DNA of 64,000 nucleotides from the NCBI GenBank assembly GCA_032717465.1, contig CM064715.1, positions 36,451,546 through 36,515,545 on the forward strand, written 5' to 3'. The stretch comes from Coenobita brevimanus (taxonomy: Eukaryota; Arthropoda; Malacostraca; Decapoda; Coenobitidae). Every line of letters starts with the position of its first letter. Position 1 is the stretch's first letter. The translations under genes and the position numbers were made by a program. The notes beneath the pieces were generated by a model, which was not told the DNA's origin, made no database searches, and worked only from the letters and a program-made list of their open reading frames with translations. This document shows positions 14,139 to 24,981 of this stretch, in pieces.

Positions 14139-17100
14139 GTGATTTTTTTCTTTTTATGTGAGTAAGAAGGAACCAAAGGCTAGAAGCCTGCAACAATTCC
14201 TTTCAAGGAAAAAAACAAAAACAATACAAAAATGAGCCAAATTCAAGATCTGTTCATTCTGAGATGCCTGGACACTGCGTTTGAAAGACTGGAGATCATA
14301 GGAAGTACAGTAGAAAATACAGACAGAGGGAGACAGTTCCAGAGTTGACCTGTTGCATCAGTGAAGGACTGGGAGCAACAGTTAACTCTTGCATTAGAAA
14401 TTTGGACAGAAAAGGGATGAGAGTTTGTTGCTAGATGGGTGCTATGCATTCATTGTAGAGGTGGAGGGATACAAGCAGACAGTTCAGAGGAGCAGTGCCC
14501 ATGGAAGGAGCGATAGAAAAGAGATAAAGAGGCAACAGTGCAGCAAAGAGACAGAGGTTGAAGGTAGCCAGTAAGAGAAGGAGAGTTGAGATGAAAAGCC
14601 TTTGACTCCACCCTATTGAGAAGAGCTGTATGTGGGCAGCCTCCCCACACATGAGAGTTGTACTCTACACAGGGGGGAATAAAACCTGTGTATAAAGTCA
14701 ACAACCGTGCAGGGGTAAAGATGGTACAGAGTCGCTTAGCACACCTAATCTCTTGGAAGCAGATTTTACAAGAGATGTAATATGAGCTTTCCATGTTAAA
14801 TCCCTATTGAATGAAACCCCTAGCATGTTCAAGGATGATGCAGGGTTGAGCTGGATATTATTAAACACTAATGGACACTCCTGTGGAAGATTTTGCTGGG
14901 TTGATAGGTGTAAAAACTCAGTCTCTGATGCATTAAAAACAGTAAGATTATTTTTACCCCAGTCAGAGATACGAACCAAGTCAGACATTAGGTGTGCCAT
15001 AGCCTCATCCCTTGTTTGTTGAAGTAACTTCTGGGATGGAAGTTGCAGGAATCAAATGGAAGGGTGAAGGGTGGAATCATCAGCGTACGAGTGGATAGGG
15101 TTACATGTACAATCAAAGACAAAAGTCGTGTCGTGAAATTTGGTGAAAATATCTGCTGAAAGACTATAGTTTTGGGGCAGTCTGCTTTGTGTCGAACGAT
15201 CGGTTGGTAGCACTGACTTGAGTTGCCATTTGCTCCAGATGACCAGCCTGTGGATGCCAGCATATACTTTTTTTGTGACTTACCGAAACTAATCTACATA
15301 ACTATTAAATCTTTCTGACTGCTGTTTTTGTTTAGTATTGATGAAGCGTTTCTCATCTTTTATTTTTATGTCAACTTTAACAACGTTACAATTCAGTTAA
15401 CTCAATAGGTGTTCGGAAGTCAGTTCTCCATCTTTATTAACTGTAAATTAGCTAATCAATTGATAATTATGACCTGGGACATTATTTAAGTATTCAACAC
15501 ACGAGAAGAGAGTTATTCTATTATGATACTTGTTTTTTTTTTCTTTTAGAGTGGCTGGCAAACTGAATCCCACAGACGAGTTCCAACACATAAACCAGAC
15601 GACCGAAGTCTACATACAACTATTCGTGTGCTTCATTCTAGGTGTATTTCGTTTCTTATGGCGTAAGCACTGCTTGCGGGTGCTGCTTCCATCGTTGTGA
15701 TTATTTCCTGGTCCAATAGCGTTGTGGTAAAACGAGGACGACCTGAACGATATCGGTTCTCCATTGTGCCTTCCTCCTGAAATCCTAATCCACCTTTCTG
15801 TGGTTATGCATATACCATATGTTTGAGCTATCTGTTCAGGATTCGTTTCCCGTAAATAAAGGAAGATCATGCCACCTTTCATATTTCTGTTAGTTGGATT
15901 CATGTTGCTTGAGCTCTCCATACAATGGTATAGTAGTTCTTCTTGACGGTTTGTGGCAAGATGTAAGATGAAATGTCAGGTGATCATAGCCTAACCGTTG
16001 GCATTTCGTCTCTCATATGAAGTTCGGGCTCAGCAACTTTTGCGAGTCGATGTTAAGGCTTCGGAATTTCATGGGTTCAGTCATACCGTCATCCCATCAG
16101 CAGCAGATATGAAGCTTGACGAACTCAGGCTAGCCAACCACGAACATGTAACTGTGGTAGAGCTTTCATAATGTTTCAAGTGTTGCACTTAATCTTCGGA
16201 CAAAACTGCGACACGGCTTTTGTCTTTGTACAGCTTAAAGAGAGTTGGTGATAGGACAAAGCCCTGAGGAACACCACTGTTGATAGATCTAGGAGAAGAA
16301 TGATGGCCGTCTACAACAGCGGCTACAGAACGGCCAGAAAGGAAGCTGTAGATGAAGGCACAGATAGAAGGATAGAAACCGTAAGAGGGCAGCTTGGAAA
16401 TTAGAGATTTTTCCAGACTCGATCGAAAGCCTTTGAGATGTCAAGTGCGATAGCAAAGCTTTCGCCAAAGTCCCGAAAGGAGGATGACCAGGAGTCTGAA
16501 TGGTCGGCGAGAAGATCGCCAGTGGGACGTCCCTGACGGAACCCATACTAATGATCAGAAAGAAGGTTGTGATAGGGAAGATGCTTTAAAATTTTTCTGT
16601 TAAGAATAGATTCAAAAACTTTTGAGACAGAGGATGTTAAAGCAGTTGGACTATAGTCAGAGGGAATGGTCACCCTTCTTTGGGACTGGCTGAATGAAAG
16701 CAAACTTTCAGCAAGAAGGAAAGGTACAAGGTGATAGACAAAGGCGAAAGAGTTTACCTAGGCAGGGCGTAAGCACAAAAGCAGAGTTCTTGAGGACAAC
16801 AGGAGGAACCCAATCAGGCCCATATGCCTTGTTAGTATTGAGGCCAGTGATGGCAGAAAATACATCACCTGAAGTAATTTGAATGTTAGCCATGAGGAAG
16901 TCAGAGGGAGGAAGTGATGGAGGAACAACACCGGAATCGTCTAAGGTGGAATTGGAGAAGAAAGTCTGAGCGAAGAGATCTGATCTATCAGTAGAAGAAA
17001 TAGCTACAGAGCCATCGGAATAGAAAAGAGGAGGGAAGGATGATGAGATAAAGTTGTTAGAAAGGTTTCTGGCAAGGAGCCAGAAGGAGCAGGAAGAATT

Positions 17101-18000
17101 CGAATTGGAGAGTTGAGAGCATTTAGTACGGATGAAATTATTTTTAGCAGCGCGAAGACCAGACTTAACATGATTCCAGGCAGAAACATAAAAAAGATGT
17201 GATCCAGGGGTGGGTTGGCTCTGGTACTGTACCTTTTACAGGCCCTCTCCTTGTTGTGGATAGCATTAGAAGAAGCGTGATTAAACCAAGGCTTTCTTGC
17301 ATTAGTCAAAGGATGTGAGAAAGGAATGACTGCTTCCATGGGTGAGAGAATAACCTCCGTAATGCGCAAGCCACACTCAGATGGATCCCGCCCATGCCAG
17401 GGAAAATCAAAGAAGTACTGCTTGAGGGCCTCCCAATCCGCAGCTCCAAAGTGCCACAGTCGATGTTTCTTTGGAGGGTCCACAGGCCGTACCAGAGCGA
17501 TAGGACAGGTTAATGTAATAAGGTTGTGATCAGAGGAGCCCAACGGAGAGGAAAGATTAACAGCATTAGCAGAAGGATTAGTTGTAAGGAAGAGGTCAAG
17601 TATGTTGGAGCTCTCTCCAAGACGGTCAGCGATACGGGTAGGGTGCTGTACAAGCTGCTCTAGGTCATTAAGGATAGAAAAGATGTAGGCTTGTTCACCA
17701 GGTGGATCAGTGAAAGGAGAGGAGAGCCAAACGTGGCGGTGAACATTGCAATCTCCTAGCATGGAGATTTCAGAGAAAGGAGAAATGGATAGAATGTGTT
17801 CCATCGTAGAAGTAAGATAGTCAAAGAATTTTTGATAGTCAGTAGAATTAGGGGTTAGGTAAACATCGCAGATATATTTAGCCAGAGAATGGCAGGAGAG
17901 CCGAAGCCAGAGAGTAGAGAATTCGGAAGAATCAAGTTCAGGAACACAAGAGCAAAGTAAGTCGTTGCATACATATACACAACAGCCACCTTTGGCTTTA
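14139..18000 (-). mobile_element. Jockey/CR1-type LINE (family J2) inserted in J1
   Basis: Reads on the minus strand from about 18000 (endonuclease) down to a poly(A)-like tail that appears as a T-rich run at 14139-14152. Its endpoints interrupt J1 exactly where the two J1 halves can be joined against the other J1 copy, so J2 is the younger insertion. J2 is 5'-truncated within the endonuclease domain. It carries a Tc1/mariner-like element at about 15110-16228. Confidence 0.85.
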
Positions 18001-18026
18001 AAATGAGTAGGCTGACGTACTTGCAA
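14243..18026 (-). pseudogene. LINE J2 endonuclease-reverse transcriptase (interrupted, frameshifted)
   Basis: On the minus strand: endonuclease fragment 18026-17004 with [22 protein letters not shown] and [15 protein letters not shown] finger region is at about 16890-16710 (LNTNKAYGPDWVPPVVLKN). GVPQG...LSPTLF lies near 16270-16230. A DNA element follows, then HSYADDST near 15100-15080. The thumb/C-terminal region is at 15000-14243, with ISDWGKNNLTVFNAS, YNSHVWGG and LWNCLPLSVF. The catalytic Tyr-Ala-Asp-Asp box survives, but the DNA transposon sits between it and the preceding RT motif. Several frame changes are present. Bases 16.2-16.7 kb are coding for RT but too eroded to follow in one frame. 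Confidence 0.82.
15110..16228 (-). mobile_element. Tc1/mariner-like DNA transposon remnant with TIRs and TA duplication
   Basis: Inverted ends: AAAGACAAAAGTCGTGTCG at 15115-15133 matches, reverse-complemented, the sequence at 16209-16227 with one mismatch; the left end has a 4-base insertion. A TA (within GTAC) flanks both sides, as expected for this superfamily. On the minus strand at about 15930-15560, in two frames, there is a helix-turn-helix-like segment (EQIAQTYGICITT), then a GRPR-type motif (RSGRPRF). After that comes AYAIRNEIHLE followed by STRIVVCRLRSSG, the pattern of the Tc1-type paired DNA-binding domain. The catalytic domain is not recognisable in the remaining 450 bases. Superfamily is inferred from this domain plus TIR and TSD. 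Confidence 0.65.
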
Positions 18027-18525
18027 AGTCGGCTGTAGAGCTCAAGGAGACTTGAGATGTTCTTCGCGATCTACGGTCGAGTCTTTCACTCGGAAAGAAG
18101 TCAATAAATCTTCTGTGGCACGGTTAGTGGACCAGACTAAATATTCCAACATACAAGCCGTACCTTGGAGAGTGTGATAACTGCCAATCGCCTGAAAGAA
18201 AAAGTGTTGGGTGTCTGCGGCTCAATTCTGCCATAATAACTCATATGAAACCATATATTGAATGACGATTTCCACAATAATGTTACATCTGTGATGTGAT
18301 GTTATCAATCAGTCATATCATCCTCACTGTCGACGATTTATTCGTGAACGTGTTTCACTTATATATTACTGCGGCGCATCAGATGTCCCCTTCACCCTTT
18401 CCAGCATCCTCGGTCATCGATAGGGATACTGTTGTGACTGATAAATTGATGGCTTTCTTGAAAGAGACTGGCTTGGTCAGGGTGATGTGACTTTTTTACT
18501 GTATGGTTATGGTTTTTATCGACTG

Positions 18526-18527
<2 letters not shown>

Positions 18528-18619
<92 letters not shown>
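18528..18619. repeat. (TA)n microsatellite inside the J1 3' UTR
   Basis: A pure TA array of about 90 bases. In the other J1 copy (near 62450-62470 on the minus strand) the matching place has only a short AT-rich stretch, so the array grew after insertion. Confidence 0.95.
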
Positions 18620-18622
<3 letters not shown>

Positions 18623-18636
18623 TTATTAATTAGGGC

Positions 18637-19060
18637 TGAGAATTGACGTATTTGAAATAGTTCCTGCTTCCGACAGATCTGTTTCTAATATTGATGTCCC
18701 TTACATAAAACCACGTCCCTCGCCTTACAGATACGAGCTGATGAGTGCAAGTGTGCAATATAGAAAGGTACTGGACATTTTCAATCGATGGTGGTCTGTT
18801 GGTTGGAATACTTCACACTTTGTACATATGTAAATGCTTTCCATCATCTTGTATAAGTTATCCTAACCAGGATCGACAGGTGACGTATATGGAATAGTGC
18901 CTGATTCCTCTGGTACTCTTTCATATATTGATGTCCCCCATATTATTTTGTGCCTCGACTGACAGTCAGCAGGTGATGAGTGCAGGGTTGTAATGTGGAA
19001 TGGATTTACATACCTGCAGTCGATGGTGTTCTCTTGGTCGCGCTATTTTTCGCATTGATG
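18637..19060 (+). repeat. Two diverged tandem units forming the J1 3' UTR
   Basis: Unit 1 (about 18637-18870) and unit 2 (about 18871-19060) share, in order: a GAC-type start with TGACGTAT, a GATGTCCC block, CCTCGCC/CCTCGAC, GATGAGTGCA, a short AGAAAGG/GGAATGG block, CAATCGATGG/CAGTCGATGG, and TTGGT. The same two-unit layout is found in the minus-strand J1 copy at 62012-62432. In unit 2 GAGTGCAGG and CCTGCAGTC can pair as a hairpin with one mismatch. Confidence 0.75.
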
Positions 19061-19090
19061 TGTATCTGACAGAACTGCACGAATTGTAAT

Positions 19091-22000
19091 TAGACTGGGC
19101 AAAAAATCCACCTGGAAAGTAATACCAGTATATGCATCGACTTTTCAAAGCTCAGATGAAGAAACAGAAACATTCTATGACGACGAGGTAATGGAAGAAG
19201 AAAAGACCACATGTACTATACTCATGGGAGACTTCAATGCAAAAATTGGCAGATCAAGTGATGGAGAAGCGTGTATGGGAAAATTAGGAGTTGGAGAAAG
19301 GAATGAAAGAGGAGAAATGGTGGAAAATTTTGCTGAAATGATTAACATGAGAATAATGAGCACATTCTTTAACAAAGGAACGGGGAGAAAAAGGACCTGG
19401 AGAAGTTCAAATGGAGAAACAAGGAATGAAATCGACTTCATTATAGCAGAAAAGAATTACACGATCACAAATGTCAGTTATCAAAAAAGTAAATATAGGA
19501 AGTGACCACAGAATGGTGGGATACACAGCCAGATCCAATTTCAGAAGTGACAGAAAGAAGATGGTTAAAATTAAGATATAAAGATATGTTAAAAAAAAAA
19601 AAAAAAAAAGTAAGCGAAGACAAAGCAGCCTTTTTTTTTTTTTCTTTTTTTTGGAAATAACGAACAGATTTCAAGCTCTAAGTAACGCTGAATGTGACTC
19701 TGATCAGTTGAACGAACGACTAACAAAAGTGCTAAGAGAATCAGCGGAGGTAACAGGGAAACCAAATACAACCAAAGCCCGGAAGTATTCGGAAAAGATA
19801 TTCGGGCTCATGAAAAGAGGAAATGAAAGTAAAAACAAAAGAAAGATGAACTAGAACGAGCGGAATTACATAAGCTTATCAAGAAATGACAAAAGAAGAA
19901 AATAGAAAGAGAAACATGGATCAGATCAAAGAAACCATAAAAAAAAGGAAAAAGTCTGAAAAAGGTCCAAAGTAAAATGTCACTAGGAAAACAAAGTTTA
20001 TCACTGAAAGACAAACACAGTGAAGTCATTAAATGCAGAGATAAGATGCTGAAGAGATTTGAAGAATTTTACAAAGAACTGTATGCATCAAAGACAGCAG
20101 CACCAATAGCTAAGTTTTCAGTTGACACAAGTGAAATACACGCGGTAACACCAGACGAAGTAAACATTTCTTATAAATATGAAAAGAGGGAAGGCTCCGG
20201 GAGAAGATGGAATAGCAGCAAATTTACTTTTGAATGAGGGAATAGAAGTACAAAAGTTCGCCCACTTATTAACTCAATGTATAAAAAAGAAAAAATTCCC
20301 AAAACATGGTGTAATGCGATAGTCATTTCACTTTACAGAAAAGGCGACTCGAATGATCTTAGTAACGATCGACCCATTAGCTTATTATCAATCATTAACA
20401 AACTCATCACTAAAGTACTTACGAACAGAATAATAACAAACCTGGAAAAAAAAAAAAAAAAAAAAAAACTCGTGAACAGGCAGGATTCCGAAGCGAGTAC
20501 TCGACTACTGATCATCTACACACCCTGAATCAGCTACGTGAGAAAACTACAGAATATAATAAATCACTGGGCTTTGGTTCTGTTGATTACGAAAAGGCTT
20601 TTGACTCGTGGAGCACATAGCAATTAGGAATTCATTGCGAGAAAAAGAAGTAAATGACAACATTGTAAAACTGCTCGAAACAGAGGGAACTGCAACAGTT
20701 ATGCTACATTAAGACTCAGAAAAATTAATATTGAGATGGGTGTGCGTCAGGGAGATACAATGTCACCAAAACTATTTACAAAATACCTAGAAAGTATTTT
20801 CAGAAAGCTGGACTGGGAGAAGAAAGATGTACACATAGATGAAGAAAAGCTAAACAATTTAAGATTTGCATATGACATTGTCCTAAACTCAGAACAGTAG
20901 TGACATTGCAAAAAATGTTAAACGGCCGGAGCAGAGAAAGTCTCAAAGCAGGGCTGAAGATGAACAAGCGCAAAATTGAAAAAATGATTAAACCACATAC
21001 ACCAAAGAGCGTCATCAGAATAAGCGAAGAAATTCTTGAAAGAAAGAGTAAAATTACTTGGGGAAAAAACTAAAATTAACGAAAGACCATGATAGCAAAA
21101 TAAAGAGACCTATTACAATTGGATGAAAACCTTTTGGCTGATTTAGAGACATTATGAAAATTAGCTTGCCTATATGTATGAAAAGAAAAGAGTATAACGA
21201 ATATATAATCCCAGCTATGAAGTACGGTTTTGAGACCTGGAAACTATGGAAATCGATGAAAAATAAACTAATCCGTTCTCAGAGAGCAATGGAAAGGTCG
21301 GTGTTGGAAATATCATTAAGAGGCAGGAAAAGATCAACTTGGGTGACAAAGCAGACTGAAGTCAAAGACATTATAGAAATTGTAAAACAACAGAAATGGA
21401 GATGGGCGAGTCACGTAGCAAGGATAAGCGACAACTGAGGGAGCAAGAGGCTGACTGACAAGACATCAAGAGATTGTCAACGTTGTAGAAAAAGGCCAAA
21501 CAAGAGGTGGAGAAATGAGATATATAAATTTGCAGAGAAAACGTAGTAGAAATTGACTCAGTCAAGGCAGGGCCGTAATTTCTGGAGGGGCTAGGGGGGG
21601 CTATAGCCCCCTCAATGTTTTTTGTATATTACATTGTCAAAACTTAAACAAAGATTGAGGGCTTATAAGGTTGGCCTTGAAAATAAAAAAGAAGAAAAAC
21701 TTGGAGTAGTTTCGTTGAAAATTCAAACAATTCTACGTGTGTTTGATCGAATATTTCTAAATGTGATCCAGGCTGATCGAACTAAATCATAATAATACAG
21801 TGCTGTATTTAGATTTTGATTATTTTGTCATTTCCAAAAGAATAAAGGCAGAGCGGTATATTTCAACCTGAATCCTACTGCAGGCGTGTAAGAACAATCT
21901 TTGTAAGGGTGCAGCATAGACAACAATTATGTTAAATGTCCAAATTATTAAACTTTGTCACAGCTTCAGCTGAAAGCTCAGACTGACAGAAAGTGAAACC

Positions 22001-22240
22001 ATTCATTTAAACACCGAAATCCAACACTAAACATACATGTCTTTTTAAACATTAACTTTTAGGTAGAATCAAACTGAAAAATATCAGATGATCTGCAAAC
22101 TTAAGCGCTTCGATTTAATTTTAAGTTTATAGTACAGATATATATACATTTGGTCTAGCCCCTCCAAAATTCTGTTGAAAATTATGGGCCTGCAAGGAAT
22201 TCGTGGAAAAGGTTGGGGAGGCAAGGGACTTGTTAAGGCT
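19091..22240 (+). pseudogene. RTE-like endonuclease-reverse transcriptase, heavily decayed
   Basis: Endonuclease: VYASTFQSSDEET and LMGDFNAKIG (about 19222-19250), NEIDFIIA (about 19428). RT pieces: WCNAIVISLYRKGD (about 20310), RPISLLSIINKL (about 20372), AGFRSEYSTTDHLHT (about 20480-20525, another frame), DYEKAFDS (about 20587), GVRQGDTMSPKLF (about 20738-20777), and the catalytic box degraded to FAYDIV (about 20868). The C-terminal domain is at about 21190-21545 (YGFETWKL, KWRWASHVARISDN, NKRWRNEIYKF). Long A-runs at about 19589-19608 and 20443-20468 and a T-run at about 19630-19652 break the frame. Many further frameshifts exist. Confidence 0.8.
21568..22192. mobile_element. Non-autonomous inverted-repeat element (MITE-like), 5-bp TSD
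   Basis: The ends begin CAGGGCCGTAATTT and, on the other strand, CAGGCCCATAATTTT; both continue into GGAGGGGCTAG. The direct repeat CAAGG flanks it at 21563-21567 and 22193-22197. Removing 21568-22192 plus one CAAGG leaves the LINE C-terminus reading through, which shows these are the true edges. There is no open frame. The CAGGGCC end resembles hAT ends, but a 5-bp duplication is not the 8 bp usual for hAT, so the superfamily is left open. Confidence 0.8.
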
Positions 22241-22260
22241 GATGATGAAGATGATAATTA

Positions 22261-23100
<840 letters not shown>

Positions 23101-23288
23101 TATGCTAAGAAGTCATATTAAAAACAAAATCCAATGCAGAGTATAAACATGAAGATAAACGTATGTGTCTCATGGCAATCACCTACTGTGATCAACACTT
23201 CTACTGCTCTTCAAAATTTCAGAACATTCAAAAACGGTCTCAACAAACGACCATAGGTATCTATTTTACGAAACGACGAATGGCCACT

Positions 23289-23715
23289 AGTTGTCACCAG
23301 CCAGGCTCAGTAGCAGTCACCACCTTTTCTACCAGTCATCAACTGCCAGGCCCAGCATCAGTCACCATGTTTTCTACCATTAGTCACCAGCCAGGCCCAA
23401 CAGCAGTCACCACCTTTTCTTCCATTAATCAACATTAAAGCCAAGCAGCAGTCACCATGTTTTCTACCATTAGTCAGTAACCAGGCCCAGCCGCAGTCAC
23501 CACCTTTTCTATCAATAGTCAGCAACCAGGCCCAGCTGCAAGTACCACTCTTTCTACCATTAGTCAGCAACCAGGCCCAGCCGCAGTCACCACTCTTTCT
23601 ACCATTAGTCAGCAACCAGGCCTAGTATCAGTCACCACCTTTTCTACCACTTGTCAGCAATCAGACCCAGCAGTAGTCACCACCGATCCTTCTAGAAGTC
23701 ACCAGCCAGGCCCAT
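23289..23715 (+). repeat. 45-bp minisatellite, about nine units
   Basis: Units run AGTCAGCAACCAGGCCCAGC, a short variable part, then CAGTCACCACCTTTTCTACC, and repeat every 45 bases with 10-25% variation. Since 45 is a multiple of 3, the plus frame encodes a repeated Gln-Pro-Gly-Pro-Ala-type peptide, but two stops lie inside. It sits immediately upstream of the hAT-like transposase remnant. Confidence 0.92.
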
Positions 23716-24980
23716 CATGGTACTGTACGGGGGATGCAAATCTGATGTCACGTGGCTCAAAGAGTGCTATCCAGCTCTTGAATCCATCAGATTTGGCAAA
23801 AGGAAAAGTTAGATATGTGTTATCTGCTTAAGCAACATCTCTGGAGCACGAAAAACAACCAGAAATGGACAACTTCCGGTTGCGGATGGTGTCAGGTATG
23901 ACAAGGTCAGGGACGTGGAACGTGTTCTCGATCACTTGCTAGGCCGCGTGCACTCTGCAGTGGTTATCGTCGACGAGGCCGAGAAACTGTACAGCTCCTT
24001 GTCTGACTGTACAGCTCCTTGGGTGTCAGCGATGAAGAAACATGACACTCACTTTGTTTCTACTTTCATCAGAAAGGCAGTTGGCGTGTTTAATGACTGT
24101 ATGATTAAAACTCTACCAGCATGGTCACGGCCAAGTAGCTTGCTATCTCAAAAATACGCACAGGACCAGGTGTCACAGTACGCCGATCATGGCCTTAACT
24201 GCTCATTTGTACCAACTACACCAACCGAAGAAGGTCTGTGCTACAAAAATCCTGTGGTATATTCCAAGATGAAAGAAGTCGCATCATCTCTTGAATTGTA
24301 ATAACTCGTACTGTTTCTGACGCAAGCCAATTGCTCTCCTCTACAAGTGGACAAGACTGTGGAGAAGTACAACGTAGAAAGCTTGTTCATTACTGCTCTT
24401 TACTTTGACAGCAAGTGCGGAATGAAAGTCGCATTTCTTCGAGAAGCTTACAGTGACCTCCGTGGCTCTGAATGTATGTTACAAGCTATGGCAGACATCA
24501 TCAAATCACATGATTTGTTGCAAGTGCTCCAAGAAAAACTCATTGGTCTGACCACTGACGGTGAGACAGCAAACACTGGTTTCAAAGCTGGGTTATGTAA
24601 GAAGCTGAGAAATCACCTGGCACGAGGCTTTCTTACACTTTGGCATGTATGTAGCACAGCAAAGTGACTGACCTTTGAAGAAATGGAAAATGTTGCTGAG
24701 TTCAGGCATTGGAAGGCTGATATTACAGGACTGGCACGATACTGTCGTTCCTCTCATTACCAAGAAGAGAGTCTCGATCAGGCCACTAAGTTAACCGACC
24801 AGACTGCGAACAGGCTGCCAAGTCACCACGAAATCCGCTTTGCAGAGCACCTTCTGAACCAGGTGAAAGTTTTTCTGAGCAATCATCCCTTCATGCATCA
24901 GCACTGGCAAGATGTTATTGACAAACCTGGCATCGAAGGAATCGAAAAAAAACAGGCTCGGGGTTTTCTTAAGGCACGGG
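23716..24980 (+). pseudogene. hAT-like transposase (ZNF862/KIAA1586-like type), 5' portion
   Basis: Three consecutive plus-strand open pieces (23915-24301, 24347-24667, 24683-24985), separated by short frame breaks. Text such as KHDTHFVSTFIRKAVGVFND, LIGLTTDGETANTG (about 24540-24580), TLWHVCSTAK and FRHWKADITGLARYCRSS follows the order of the hAT-derived ZNF862/KIAA1586-like proteins. The DGE acidic triplet corresponds to a conserved region of the catalytic core. A 19-bp tandem duplication (GTACAGCTCCTTG repeated) occurs at about 23988-24022. The gene is cut at about 24980 by a LINE and resumes at about 27457. Assignment is by motif order only. Confidence 0.62.
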
Positions 24981-24981
24981 G

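Larger units (their letters stand above)
18001..19065 (+). mobile_element. LINE J1 copy 1, right part (RNase H end, C-terminus, 3' UTR)
   Basis: From about 18019 it reads LAKSAVEL and RDLRSSLSLGKKS, the same text as the minus-strand J1 copy at 62.9 kb. The C-terminal domain is at about 18230-18490, including a CX2C/HX4C-like remnant and DKLMAFLKETGLVRVM, with its stop at about 18488. The 3' untranslated region follows, interrupted by a TA array, and ends near 19065 where an RTE-like LINE begins. Together with 9563-14138 this forms one split element. Confidence 0.85.

Noticed and set aside
15610..15921. 103-codon minus-strand frame as a novel small gene
   Set aside because: Only its first part matches the Tc1-like DNA-binding domain; the rest continues in another frame, so the whole is a decayed transposase.
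18637..19060. Hammerhead ribozyme in the J1 3' UTR (CTGATGAG followed by GAAA in unit 1)
   Set aside because: The expected stem II between CTGATGAG and GAAA does not form, and the core changes in other units.
23289..23715. 45-bp repeats as a CRISPR-like array
   Set aside because: Units are contiguous with no unique spacers, and the genome is clearly eukaryotic.
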